Under the pieces are notes generated by a model, which saw only the letters and a list, made by a program, of their open reading frames with translations, did no database searches and had not been told where the DNA came from. From contig OX424567.1 in NCBI GenBank assembly GCA_949152475.1, positions 18,129,402 to 18,193,401 of the forward strand: 64,000 nt of DNA, given 5' to 3'. Numbering within the stretch: the first letter of the stretch is position 1; the number at the start of each line of letters is the position of its first letter. Source of the stretch: Terebella lapidaria. Its lineage: Eukaryota > Annelida > Polychaeta > Terebellida > Terebellidae. Position numbers and translations under genes: made by a program. This document shows positions 1 through 12,500 of this stretch, one piece after another.

Positions 1-1216
1 ACTTGCCACACATAACAGCCATATGCTAACTTAGATCAGCCCAACTTTTCAAGGTCGAAGGTCAAAGGTCAAGGTCACAGGAATAGTTAGAAACTCGTCT
101 GCCATTTAAGCCAATGTTAAATTCAAAACTGTATATCTCAGTAAATATTGATCGTAGAGCAAAAAGGACGTTATTTTCGGACCCAAAGGGCTATATACCA
201 GTATACTAGGGATGGTTTGGTATCAGATTACACCTGTGGTGTCAAATTACACAAAACCGGAAGTAGAATTATTTTTGAAGCAAATGAGTTCAGAATGCCC
301 ACATGTCAGTTATAATGCCATTCTGGTGTGTAATAAGGCCAAAAAGTGACATTTTCCCCTATTATCGCCCATTTCCCCCTATTATCGCCCATTTTACATT
401 GAAATCAGTATATCTCAGTAAATATTGATCGTAGAGCAAAAAGGACGTTATTTTCGGACCCAGAGGGCTATAATCCAGTATACTTAGAATGGTTTGGTGT
501 CAGATTACACCTGTGGTGTCAAATTACACAAAACCGGAAGTAGAATTATTTTTGATGCAAATGAGTTCAGAATGCCCACAGCTCAGTTATCGTGCCATTC
601 TGATGTGTTTTAAGGCAAAAAAGTGACATTTTCCCCTATTATCGCCCATTTAACATTGAAATCAGTATATCTCAGTAAATATTGATCGTAGAGCAAAAAG
701 GACGTTATTTTCAGACCCAGTGGGCTATATTCCAGTATACTAAGGATGGTTTAGTATCAGATTACACCTGTGGTGTCAAATTACACAAAACCGGAAGTAG
801 AATTATTTTTGATGCAAATGAGCTCAGAATGCCCACAGTTCAGTTATCGTGCCATTCTGGTGTGTTTTAAGGCCAAAAAGGGACAATTTCCCCTATTGTC
901 GCCCATTTAACATTGAAATCAGTATATCTCAGTAAATATTGATCGTAGAGCAAAAAGGACGTTATTTTCGAACCCAAAGGGCTATAATCCAGTATACTAG
1001 GAATGGTTTGGTATCAGATTACACCTGTGGTTTCAAATTACACAAAACCGGAAGTAGAATTATTTTTGATGCAAATGAGTTCAGAATGCCCACATTTCCG
1101 TTATCGTGCCATTCTGGTGTGTTTTAAGGCAAAAAAATGACATTTTTCTCTATTATCGCCCATTTAACATTGAAATCAGTATATCTAAGTAAATATTGAA
1201 TGAAGAGCAAAAAGGA
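1..1216 (+). repeat. 257-bp satellite, block 1
   Basis: Tandem copies with starts (GTATATCTCAGTAAATATTG) at 131, 408, 665, 922 and 1179. Spacing is 277 then 257 bp. The 277-bp form arises because the CCCCTATTATCGCCCATTT segment is doubled. Short open frames of 62 codons recur in the copies at the satellite period and are by-products of the repeat, not genes. The first 120 bases match 1502-1630, showing a higher-order period of about 1.5 kb. Confidence 0.95.
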
Positions 1217-1632
1217 CTACATATCAGTAAATATTGCTCGTAGAGAAAAATAGATATCATTTTTTGACCGGGATCGCAACTTACCGATATAATAGTACAT
1301 ATGTGTTAGCATAGATATGGTATGGATATTATACATGTATTTCGCCAAGTTTTGGCCTACTGGCCAATGTTTTCTCGTTACTTGGCGAAATCTTCGATTT
1401 TGCCAAGTATGTTGGTCACTAGAGTTTGTCTGTCCGTCTGTCTGTCTGTTTGTTTGTTTGTTCGCATCGTACAGGCCACAGTTCTCGTGTGATCTAAACC
1501 AAACTTGCCACACATAACAGCCATAGGCTAACTTAGATCAGCCCAACTTTTCAAGGTCAAAGGTCAAAGGTCAAGGTCACAGGAATAGTTAGAATCTTTT
1601 CTGCCATTTAAGCCAATGTTAAATTCAAAACT
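1217..1632 (+). repeat. Spacer module with stem-loop head and AGGTCA tract
   Basis: Interrupts the 257-bp satellite. It holds an inverted repeat (CTTGGCGAAATC, short loop, GATTTTGCCAAG) near 1381-1407, a TGTC/TTTG simple tract near 1430-1465, and AAGGTCAAAGGTCAAAGGTCAAGG-like tandem half-sites near 1552-1580. The same module order recurs at 3400-3720 and heads the longer units further along. Confidence 0.85.
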
Positions 1633-3440
1633 GTATATCTCAGTAAATATTGATCGTAGAGCAAAAAGGACGTTATTTTCGGACCCAAAGGGCTTTATAC
1701 CAGTATACTAGGGATGGTTTGGTATCAGATTACACCTGTGGTGTCAAATTACACAAAACCGGAAGTAGAATTATTTTAGAAGCAAATGAGTTCAGAATGT
1801 CCACATTTCAGTTATAATGCCATTCTGGTGTGTTATAAGGCCAAAAATTGACATTTTCCCCTATTATCGCCCATTTCCCCCTATTATCGCCCATTTTACA
1901 TTGAAATCAGTATAGCTCAGTAAATATTGATCGTAGAGCGAAAAGGACGTTATTTTCGGGCCCAAAGGGCTATAAACCAGTATACTAGGAATGGTTTGGT
2001 ATCAGATTACACCTGTGGTGTCAAATTACACAAAACCGGAAGTAGAATTATTTTTCAAGCAAATGAGTTCAGAATGTCCATATTTCAGTTATAATGCCAT
2101 TCTGGTGTGCTATAAGCCCAAAAATTGACATTTTCCCCTATTATCGCCCATTTCCCCCTATTATCGTCCATTTTACATTGAAATTAGTATATCTCAGTAA
2201 ATATCGATCGTAGAGCAAAAAGGACGTTATTTTCGGACCGAAAGGGCTATATTCGAGTATACTAGGGATGGTTTGGTATCAGATTACACCTGTGGTGTCA
2301 AATTACACAAAACCGGAAGTAGAATTATTTTTGATGCAAATGAGTTCAGAATGCCCACAGTTCAGTTATCGTGCCATTCTGGTGTGTTTTAAGGCCAAAA
2401 AGTGACATTTTCCCCTATTATCGCCCATTTAACATTGAAATCAGTATATCTCAGTAAATATTGATCGTAGAGCAAAAAGGACGCTATTTTCGGACCCAAA
2501 GGGCTTTATACTAGTATACTAGGGATGGTTTGGTATCAGATTACACCTGTGGTGTCAAATTACACAAAACCGGAAGTAGAATTATTTTTGATGCAAATGA
2601 GTTCAGAATGCCCACAGTTCAGTTATCGTGCCATTCTGGTGTGTTTTAAGGCCAAAAAGTGACATTTTCCCCTATTATCGCCCATTTAACATTGAAATCA
2701 GTATATCTCAGTAAATATTGATCGTAGAGCAAAAAGGACGTTATTTTCGGACCGAAAGGGCTATATTCGAGTATACTAGGGATGGTTTGGTATCAGATTA
2801 CACCTGTGGTGTCAAATTACACAAAACCGGAAGTAGATTTTTTTTTGAAGCAAGTGAGTTCAGAATGCTCACAGTTCAGCTATCGTGCTATTCTGGTTTG
2901 TTTTAAGGCCAGAAAGTGACATTCCCCCCCTATTATCGCCCATTCAACATTGAAATCAGTATATCTCAGTAAATATTGATCATAGAGCAAAAAGAACGTT
3001 ATTTTCAGACCCAGAGGGTTATATTCCACTATGGTATGGATGGTTTGGTATCAGATTGCACCTGTGGTGTCAAATTACACAAAACTGGAAGTAAAATTTT
3101 TTTTCAAGCGAATGAGTTCAGAATGCCCATGGTTCAGTTATGATGTTATTCTGGTGTGTTTTAAGGCCAAAAAGTTACATTCTTAACATTGAAATCAGTA
3201 TATCTCAGTAAATATTGATCGTAGAACAAAACACGTTAGATTATACTTGTGGTGTCAAATTACAGCAAACCAAAAGTAGAATTATTTTTCAAGCAAATGT
3301 ATTCAGCATGACCACACTTCAGTTACGGTGCCATTATTATGTGTTTAAAGGCCAAAAAGTGACCATGTCGGCTATTATTGTCCATTGGACATAAAGATTA
3401 CTACATTTCAGTAAATATTGCTCATAGAGAAAAACAGATA
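1633..3440 (+). repeat. 257-bp satellite, block 2
   Basis: Copy starts at 1633, 1910, 2187, 2444, 2701, 2959 and 3198. Periods are 277, 277, 257, 257, 258 and 239 bp. Divergence rises toward the right edge: the last two copies carry deletions and many substitutions. This is the usual pattern at the edge of an array homogenised by unequal exchange. Confidence 0.95.
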
Positions 3441-6420
3441 TCATATTTTGACCGGGATCACAACTTACTGATATAATCATGATAATGGTACATATGTGTT
3501 AGCATAGATATGGTATGGATATTATACAAGTATTTCGCCAAGTTTTGGCCTACTGGCCAATGTTTTCTCGTTTGTTTGTCTGTCTGTTTGTTTGTTCGCC
3601 CTCTAGGGTCCATATTTCTCACTCGATTTCTTCCAAACTTAGTGTGCATATTCCGTGGGTTCATGGCTCGCGACCGCACACTTTTGGTGATTCTAGGTCA
3701 AAGGTCGAGGTCAAGGTCATGCAAAACAATGAATACACATAAATGGCCATAACTCCGGTTCTAATCGGGATAGAGACTTCAAATCAAGTGCATATTGTAG
3801 ATAAACTCGAGTTCTATCTTCCGTGACCTTGACCTTGAACTTTAACCTTGACCTTGAGAAGTTCGCCTGAGGTCGAAGTCAAGGTCAAGTACGAAGTTCA
3901 GCGCACCATATCGAGTAGTATATCGTTGGAAAGGTCTTGGGCCCCTGATTCCAGTGATATCTTATTTTTGGCGCTGCGACGTAAACTGACGTCACAATGA
4001 CGTCATAAACGTCAAATTTCCGAAATTTCAAAAGGCCATAATATCGTTAATAGTGTATGGAATCCATTGAAACTTGATATGCATATTGACATCATTGACC
4101 TCTACGACTTGAAGTACAAAGGTCAAAGGTCAAGGTCAAGGTCATCGAAATCCCAGAAAAACGCGTTTCCGGTAATAACATCTGTTGGAATCGTCGTAGG
4201 TTCATGAAATTTGAACCATATCATTCAGAAGAGGTATGGCAATCAGACGTATATGTCAATTTCATGATTGACCTTGAACTTGGTCGGAAAAATGAGGTCA
4301 CATGAGGAAAACCTCAAGGTCAAATTTCCAAACTAACTGAAACCTATCAATTAGTATATCAAATGGAAGGTCTTTATACCCTGACACACACTATCCCATT
4401 AATATTCAGAATTGACGTTTATTGACGTCACAATGACGTCATCAACGTCAATTTTTTGAAAGTTCAAAAGGCCATAGTGTCCACAATTCTTTTTCGATTG
4501 TGACTAAAATATCCAAGTATAATATATATTTCTATGCTCAGGCAATGCACAATCTTCATGACCCAAAGTCAAAGGTAAAGGTCAAGGTCAAAGAAAAGGT
4601 CAAAATCACATATTTGACCATAACTTCGGAACTAATCGTCGTAGAGAGTTCAGACTAGGATCATATTGTAGCATATCAAAAGGCCTTTCTTAGGTGACCT
4701 TCAATGTGACCATTGACTATGACGCCTGAGGTCAAAGTTGACTTCAAAAATGACCTTGACCTTGACCTTTTGTGAATATATCGAGTAGTAACTCATTTGA
4801 ATGGTCTTCGAAAGTACTTTTCAAATCTGTTGTCATTTTTGGAATCGGACGTCTATTGACGTCATAATGACGTCAAACGTGATTCCAGACTGACATTCAG
4901 GTCTTTTAAGTGTCAGGTGTGTAAACTTATAACATTTACTGCAGATCTAACACCTGCAGACGATGTGGATGCGGCCTGTGATGCTCTGTCAATTTTTAGC
5001 TCAATTAATATATCTATTTTGACGTAATTGACGTTTTTGTGGCAACAAATCGATAAAATTTCAAGGGAAACTTATTATCTGAAGATATTATGATCTTGTC
5101 TGGTGATACTATAACATATATAAACACGATTTTAACATGCATATTAAAGAAAAATCCATTCACAGTAAGTTTGCAGCATAGAAATGATCACAAATGACGT
5201 CATAATCACGTGAAAATCACATAAATGGCAGTAACTTCGAAACTAATCGCCGTAGATAGTTCAAACTATGACCATATTGCAGCATATTGAGAAGCCTTTC
5301 TTAGTTGACTTTGAATATGACATTTGACATTGTTTTTGAGACTTTGTGATGAGCTCAATATCGAGGTCAAGTACGAAGTTCAGCTCATCATATCAAGTAG
5401 TATACCGTTAGAAAGTTCTTGGTCTCCTGAGTCCATTGATGTCTTATTTTTGGTACTGTGACGTTCAATGAGGTAACATTGATAGTAAGAGTAGTTTGTG
5501 AAGTAAACTAAAGTAAAATGAAGTAAAGTAAGTAAGTAAACGTAGTAAGTAGGGAAGAAATTTTAGTCAATTTGTTCAAATCCATATGTCATGTCATTGG
5601 CATATTACATATATTTTGGTTCCGGCAAGTGTGTGCCCTATGGGCTCTCGTTTGTTTGTTTGTCTGTTTGGTTGTTCGCCCTCTAGGGTCCACATTTCTC
5701 ACTCGATTTCTTCCTAACTTCGTGTGCATATTCTGTAGGATAACGGCTCGCGACCGCACACTTTTGGTGATTCTAGGTCAAAGGTCAAGGTCAAGGTCAT
5801 GCAAAACGTTGAAAACACATAAGTGGTCATAACTTCGGTTCTAATTGTCCTAGAGACTTCAAATTAAGTTCATATTGTAGATAAACTCGAGTTCTATCTT
5901 CTGTGACCTTGATCTCGACATTTGACCTTGACCTTGAGAAGTTCGCCTGAGGTCGAAGTCAAGGTCAAGTACGAAGGTCGGCGCAACATATCGAGTAGTA
6001 TATTGTTAGAAAGGTCTTGAGCCCCTGATTCCAGTGATATCTTACTTTTTGCGCTGCGACGTAAACTGACGTCACAATGACGTCATAAACGTCGAAAATC
6101 CGAAATTTCAAAGGGTCATAACATCGTCAATAGTGTATGGAATCCCTTGAAATTTGATATGCATTTTGACAGCATTGACCTCTACGAACTCAAGTACAAA
6201 GGTCAAAGGTCAAGGTCAAGGTCATCGAAATCCCAGAAAAACACGTTTTCTGTAATAACATCCGTTTGAATCATCGTGGGCTCATGAAATTTGAACCATA
6301 TCATTCAGAAGAGGTATATCAATCAGACAAATATGTCAATTCCATGATTGACCTCGAACTTTGTCTATAATCTGACAAAACCAAATCAGGACTCTATGAG
6401 GATTTTGGATTTTACAGATA
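3441..6420 (+). repeat. Long-period AGGTCA/CRE repeat units
   Basis: Two related units, with heads near 3536 and 5621. The order in each is a GTTTGTTTG tract, a phrase ending CGCCCTCTAG, an AGGTCAAAGGTCAAGGTCA cluster, an inverted TGACCTTGACCTTGACA cluster about 115 bp later, then paired TGACGTCA palindromes (3987 and 3998 in the first unit), then a further AGGTCA cluster. No coding frame is conserved between units. A short GTAA-rich stretch lies near 5505-5555. Confidence 0.9.
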
Positions 6421-6750
6421 TTTTTTATGTTTTCATTGCTCCAATTTTTAAAAATTTACTGAACATTCAATTCTAAATCTTTTCATGCAGTCAGTTGCAG
6501 TGTTATTTCTAGTTTATGGTCCACTTTTCACATTTGGAATAAATTGAAAACTCGCTGAGATATCAAAGTAGAAAGAGCAGTGGGGTGAATCTGATTCTCA
6601 ATTCATTCACACAACAATAAGCTGTAGAAACGATAACGAGTACAGTATATCATATATATATATATCCGAAACTGGTATAATAAAGTCTAAAACTCATGTC
6701 TAAATACAGTCTGGGTCAAGCGACAGGCCACTTTATATCAGAACTTTATT
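6421..6750. other. Low-repeat interval inside the array
   Basis: AT-rich sequence without the AGGTCA or TGACGTCA modules. It contains a TA dinucleotide run at 6651-6666. I see no gene or named element here. Confidence 0.6.
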
Positions 6751-9020
6751 ACTTGCCAGAATCTTCGATTTTGGCAAGTATGTTGGTCGGTTCGTTTGTT
6801 TATGTGTTTGTTACTTGCCGGAATCTAAAGATTTCGGCAAGTATGTTGCTCTGTTCGTGGATGTGTTTGTTTGTCTGTTCGCACTCTAGCGTCCACAGTT
6901 CTTGATTAAAAGCTTCCAATATTCGTGTGCAGAATCTGTAGTATACCGTGCAGGCACCGCACTATTTTGGTGTGTCTAGGTCAAAGGTCAAGGTCAAGGT
7001 CAAGCAAAACGTTGAAAACACATAAGTGGCCATAACTTCGGTTCTAATGGTCCTAGAGACTTCAAATTAGGTTCATATTGTAGATAAACTCGAGTTCTAT
7101 CTTCTGAGACCTTGACCTTGACATTTGACCTTGACCTTGAGAAGTTCGCCCGAGGTCGAATGTTTGACCTTGGAGGTCACCTCCTCCGATTTTCGATCTG
7201 ATGCTTGGAAACGATGTGGGACCGGTCCCTCATGCTCAATGTCAATTTTTAGCCCGATCGGCCAATTCGTTATGACGTAATTGACGTTTCTATGGCAACG
7301 AAATCGGCCCCATTATAAGCGAAATTGCATGTTTCAAGCTGTCGATGCTGATAAAAGCGTCAATAATGTGCGTAAAACTCTGATAATACACCAGTTTATA
7401 GTCAAGGATATGTTCTTTTGTTCCCGAAAATTTCAAGGTCAAAGGTCGAAAGTCAAGGTCAATATTGACCTGCAAATGAAAACCATGTGGGTCACTATAT
7501 CTCAGGAAGTATGCAAGACAGAGACACGAAAGTAAATCCACAGCATTGCACTCACTTAGCCTAACAACTTTTGCATTTACACCTAAGGCGTATGACCGAT
7601 AGCCTTTGCAAGCGCCTGAGGTCGAAGTTGACCTCAAAAATGACCTTGACCTTGACCTTTTGCAAAAATATCGAGTAGTAGCTCGTTTGAAAGGTCTTGG
7701 AGAGTACTTTCCAAATATGTTATCATTTTCGGAATCGGACGTCAATTGACGTCATAATGACGTCAAACGTGATTTCAGACTGACATTTTGGCCTTTTGAG
7801 TGTCAGATGTGCAAAGTTATAACATTTACTGCATATTTAGCCCATGCAAACGATATGGAGTCGTCCTGTGATGGTCTCTGTCAATTTTTAGCACAATTGA
7901 TATATCCGTTTTGACGTAATTGACGTTTTTGTGGCAACAAATCGGTAATATTTCAAAGGAAACTCATCATTTGAAGATATTATGATCTTGTCTGGTTATA
8001 ATATAACATGTATAAACACGATTATATCATGCATATTTTAAAACTCCATTCACAGTAAGTTAGCAGTATAGAATTGACGACAAATGACGTCATAATTGCG
8101 TACTTAGTCCGGCAAGTGTGTGGCCTATGGCCTCTCGTTTGTTTGTTTGTTTACAGCCTAGCGTCCACATTTCTCACTCGATTTCTTCCAAATTTGGTGC
8201 ACATATTCTCTAGGATACTGGGCAGAAAACGTCCTATTTTGGTGTATATAGGTCAAAGGTCAAGGTCAAGGTCACACAAAACGTCGAAAACACGTAAGTG
8301 GCCATAATTCCGGTTCTAATCGTCGTAGAAACTTCAATTCAAGTGCATATCGTAGATATACTCGAGTTCTATCTTTTGTGACTTGACCTTGACCTTTGAC
8401 CTTGACCTTGAGAAGTTCGCCCTAGGTCGAATATTTGACCTTGGAGGTCACCTCCTCCGATTTTCAATCTGATGCTTGGAAACGATGTGGGACCGGTCCC
8501 TCATGGTCAATATCAATTTTTAGCGCGATTTGTCTATCCGTTGTGACGTAATTGACGTTTCTATGGCAACGAAATCGGTCCCATTATAAGCGAAATTGCA
8601 TGTTTCAAACTGTCCATGCTGATAGAAGCGTCAATAATGTGCGTACAAATCTAATGATACACCTGTTTATAGCCAAGGACGAGTTCTTTTGTTCCGCGAA
8701 ATTTCAAGGTCAAAGGTCGGAAGTCAAGGTCAATATTGACCCGCAAGTGAAAACCGTGTAGGTCACTATATCTCAGGAAGTAAGCAAGATAGAGACACGA
8801 AAGTAAATCCACAGTATTGCACTCACTTAGCCTATCAACTTTTGTATTTACACCTAAGGCGTATGGCCGATAGCCTTTGCAAGCGCCTGAGGTCGAAGTT
8901 GACCCAAAAAATGACCTTGACCTTGACCTTTCGCGAAAATATCGAGTAGTAACTCGTTTGAAAGGTCTTCGGGAGTAGTTTCGATATATGTTCTTATTTT
9001 TGGAATCTGACGTCATATGA
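6751..9020 (+). repeat. AGGTCA/CRE units with stem-loop heads
   Basis: Heads at 6752 and 6815 are stem-loops of the form CTTGCC-GGAATC, TAAA loop, GATTTCGGCAAG; another head is at 8108. The units contain the hairpin-forming AGGTCA clusters, TGACGTAATTGACG followed by TATGGCAACGAAATCGG (a half X-box), and an AGGTCA-ATAT-TGACCT inverted pair at 7456-7471 with a near copy at 8728. Open frames here cross repeat modules and are not genes. Confidence 0.9.
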
Positions 9021-9556
9021 CGTCATAATGACGTGAAACGTGATTTTATCATACTTCAATTGATTGTTTACATGAGATGCATAAACCATTTATGATTATT
9101 GTTGATCCGGTGCTCTGGTAAGTATTGGGGATACCTACTGAAGCTATTTGACAAATATCAGTTCAATAATTGCAGTGGTAATGGCCTAATTGACCTTTTT
9201 ATGACGGAAAATTGGAGAAAATTTCATTTGTTTGTCTTTTCATACTCATAGCGTCCACATTTGTTGCTTGATTCTTTTCAAATTTGATGTAGATATTCTG
9301 TAGGATAATGGCTCTTGACAGAATGATTTTGAGAAAAATACCTCTATTGATGACGTCACAAAAGATCCGAATCCTATCAGTCTTTCATGACCACAAACTG
9401 CTTATGCTAGGAAAGAAATATAATACTTTTTTCAATGTTTTCCATCAACTATACAAAATCTAGAAAAATGCCATTACTCATATTTAAAATAACCAGATGC
9501 ATCAACTTTGCAAAAAATTCAAAGTCTTTGGTAAAAGTTCAAGGTCATTGCCAGCT
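9021..9556 (+). repeat. Strongly diverged array unit
   Basis: Retains fragments of the same phrases (TAGCGTCCACATTTGTTGC, GTAGGATAATGGCTC, TGACGTCACAAAA) but lacks the clustered AGGTCA tract. It looks like an older or 5'-eroded unit. No gene seen. Confidence 0.7.
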
Positions 9557-12500
9557 ATTCCGGCAAGTTAGTCGACTATGTCGCTTCATTTGTTTGTTTA
9601 TCGCCTAGCGTCCACATTTCTTATCTGATTTATTCCAAACTTAGTGTGCATATTCTGCAGAATACTGGGCACTGAACGTCCTATTTTGGTGAGTCTGGGT
9701 CAAAGGTCAAGGTCAAGGTCACGCAAAACGTTGAAAACACATAAGTGGCCATAACTCCGGTTCTAATGGTCCTAGAGACTTCAAATTAAGTGCATATTGT
9801 AGATAAGCTCGAGTTCTATCTTTCGTGACCTTGACCTTGACATTTGACCTTGACTTTGAGAAGTTCGCCTGAGGTCGAATATTTGACCTTGGAGGTCACC
9901 TCCTCCGATTTTCGATCTGATGCTTGGAAACGATGTGGGATCGGTCCCTTATGGTCAATATCAATTTTTAGCGCGATCGGTCAATTCATTATGACGTAAT
10001 TGACGTTTCTATGGCAACGAAATCAGTCCCATTATAAGCGAAAGTGCTACTTTCAAACTGTCCATGCTGATAAAAGCGTCAATATTGTGCGTAAAATTTC
10101 AATGATACACCTGTTCGTAGCCAAGGATGGGTTCTTTTGTTGCACGAAATTTCAAGGTCAAGGGTCGAAAGTCAAGGTCAATATTGACCCGCAAGTGAAA
10201 ACCATGTAGGTCACTATATCTCAAAAAGTAAGCACGATAGAGACACAAAGGTAAATCCACAGTATTGCACTCACTTAGCCTAACAACTTTTGTATTTACA
10301 CCTAAGGCGTATGACCGATAGCCTTTGCAAGAGCCTGAGGTCGAAGTTGACCCCAAAAATGACCTTGACCTTGACCTTTTGCAAAAATATCGAGTAGTAG
10401 CTCGTTTGAAAAGTCTCCAAGAGTACTTTTCAAATCTGTTGTAATGTTTGAAATCGGACGTCAATTGACGTCATAATGACGTCAAACGTGATTACAGACT
10501 GACATTTAGGCCTTTTGAGTGTCTGATGTGCAAATTTATTACATTTACTGCAGATTCAACAGATGCAAACGATGTGGATTCTTTCTATGAAGGTCTCTAT
10601 CAATTTTTAGCTCAATTGATGTATCTATTTTGACGTAATTGACGTTTTTGTGGGAATAAAAAAGTGAAATTTCAAAGGAAACTCATTATTTGAAGATCTT
10701 GTTCAGTGATACGTCACAGTGACGTCACAGTGACGTCACAGTGACGTCATAAAGGGGCTCACAGTGACGTCATAAACGTCAAATTTCCGAAATTTCAAAA
10801 AGCAAGCCTTAACATCGTCAATAATGTATAGAATCACTTGAAACTTGGTATGCATATTACCAGCATTGATGTCTATGAATTGAAGTACAAAGTTCAAGGT
10901 CATCCGAACCCGGAAAAACACGTTTTCGGTGATAGCATCTGATTAAATCGCCTAGGCTCATGAAATTTGAACCATATCATTCAGAAGAGGTATCGCGATC
11001 AGACATATATGTCATATCAATGATTGACATTGAGCTTGGTCGAAAAAATGAGGTCACATGAGCAAAACTTCAAGGTCAAGTTTCCAAACTCATTGAAACC
11101 TGTCAAGTATCATGCATATGCATTCCGGCAAGTGGGTGCCCTAGGGGCTCTCGTTTGTGGGTTTGTGGGTTTGTGTGTTTGTGTGTTTGTCTGTACGCCC
11201 TCTAGCGTCCACAGTTTTTGTCCACTTGATTCTTCCCAAACTTGGTGTGCATATTCTCTAGCATGATGGCTCGCGACTGCACGTTTTTGGTGATTCTAGG
11301 TCCAAGGTCAAGGTCAAGGTCACGCAAAAGGATGAAAACATATAAGTGGCCATGATTCCGGTTCTATTCGTGATAGAGACTTCAAACCAAATTCATATTG
11401 TAGATAAACTCGAGTTCTATCTTATGTGACCTTGACCTTGACATTTGACCTTGACCTTGAGAAGTTCGCCATGAGGTGAATGTCAAGGTCAAGTACGAAG
11501 GTCGGCGCACCATATCGAGTAGTATATCGTTGGAAAGGTCTTGAGCCCCTGATTGCAGTGATACCTTATTTTTGGCGCTGCGACGTACACTGACGTCACA
11601 ATGACGTCATAAACGTCAAATTTCCGAAACTTCAATACGCCATAACATCTCCAATACTGTATGGAATCTCTTGAAACTTGATATGCATCTTGACAGCAAT
11701 GACCTCTACGAATTTGAGTACAAAGGTCAAAGGTCAAGGTCAAGGTCATCGAAATCCCAGAAAAACACGTTTCCGGTAATAACATCTGTTTGAATTATCG
11801 TAAGTTCATGAAATTTGAACCATATCATTCAGAAGAGGTTTAACAATCGGACGTATATGTCAATTTCATGATTGACCTTGAACTTGGTCAGGAAAATAAG
11901 GTCATATGAGGAGAACTTCAAGGTCAAATTTTCAAACTGACTAAAACCTATCAAGTATTATATCAAATGAAAGGTCTTGATTCCCTGGTACATACTTTCT
12001 CATCAGTTTTGAGGTGTGACGTTTATTGACGTCACAGTGACGTCATAAACGTTAATTTTTTCAAAATTTCAAACAGTCATAGTGTCCACAAATCTTGTTC
12101 GATTCTGATGAAATTATACAGGTATAATATGTGTCTTCATGCACAGGCAATGCACAATTTTCGTGACTCAAGGTCGAAGTTAAAGGTCAAGGTCACGCAA
12201 AATGTTAAAAACACATAAGTGGCCATAACTTCTGGTCTAATTGTCCTAGAGACTTCAAATCAAGTGCATATCGTAGATAAACTCGAGTTCTATCTTTTGT
12301 GGCCTTGACCTTGACTTTTGATTTTGACCTTGAGAAGTTTGTATGAGGTCGAAGTCAAGGTCAAATACGAAGTTCAGTGCATCATATCGAATAGTATATC
12401 ATTTGAAAGGTCATGAGCCCATGATTCCAATGGTACCTTATTTTCGGCGCTGCGACGTAAACTGACGTTACAATGACGTCATAAACGTCAAATTTCCGAA

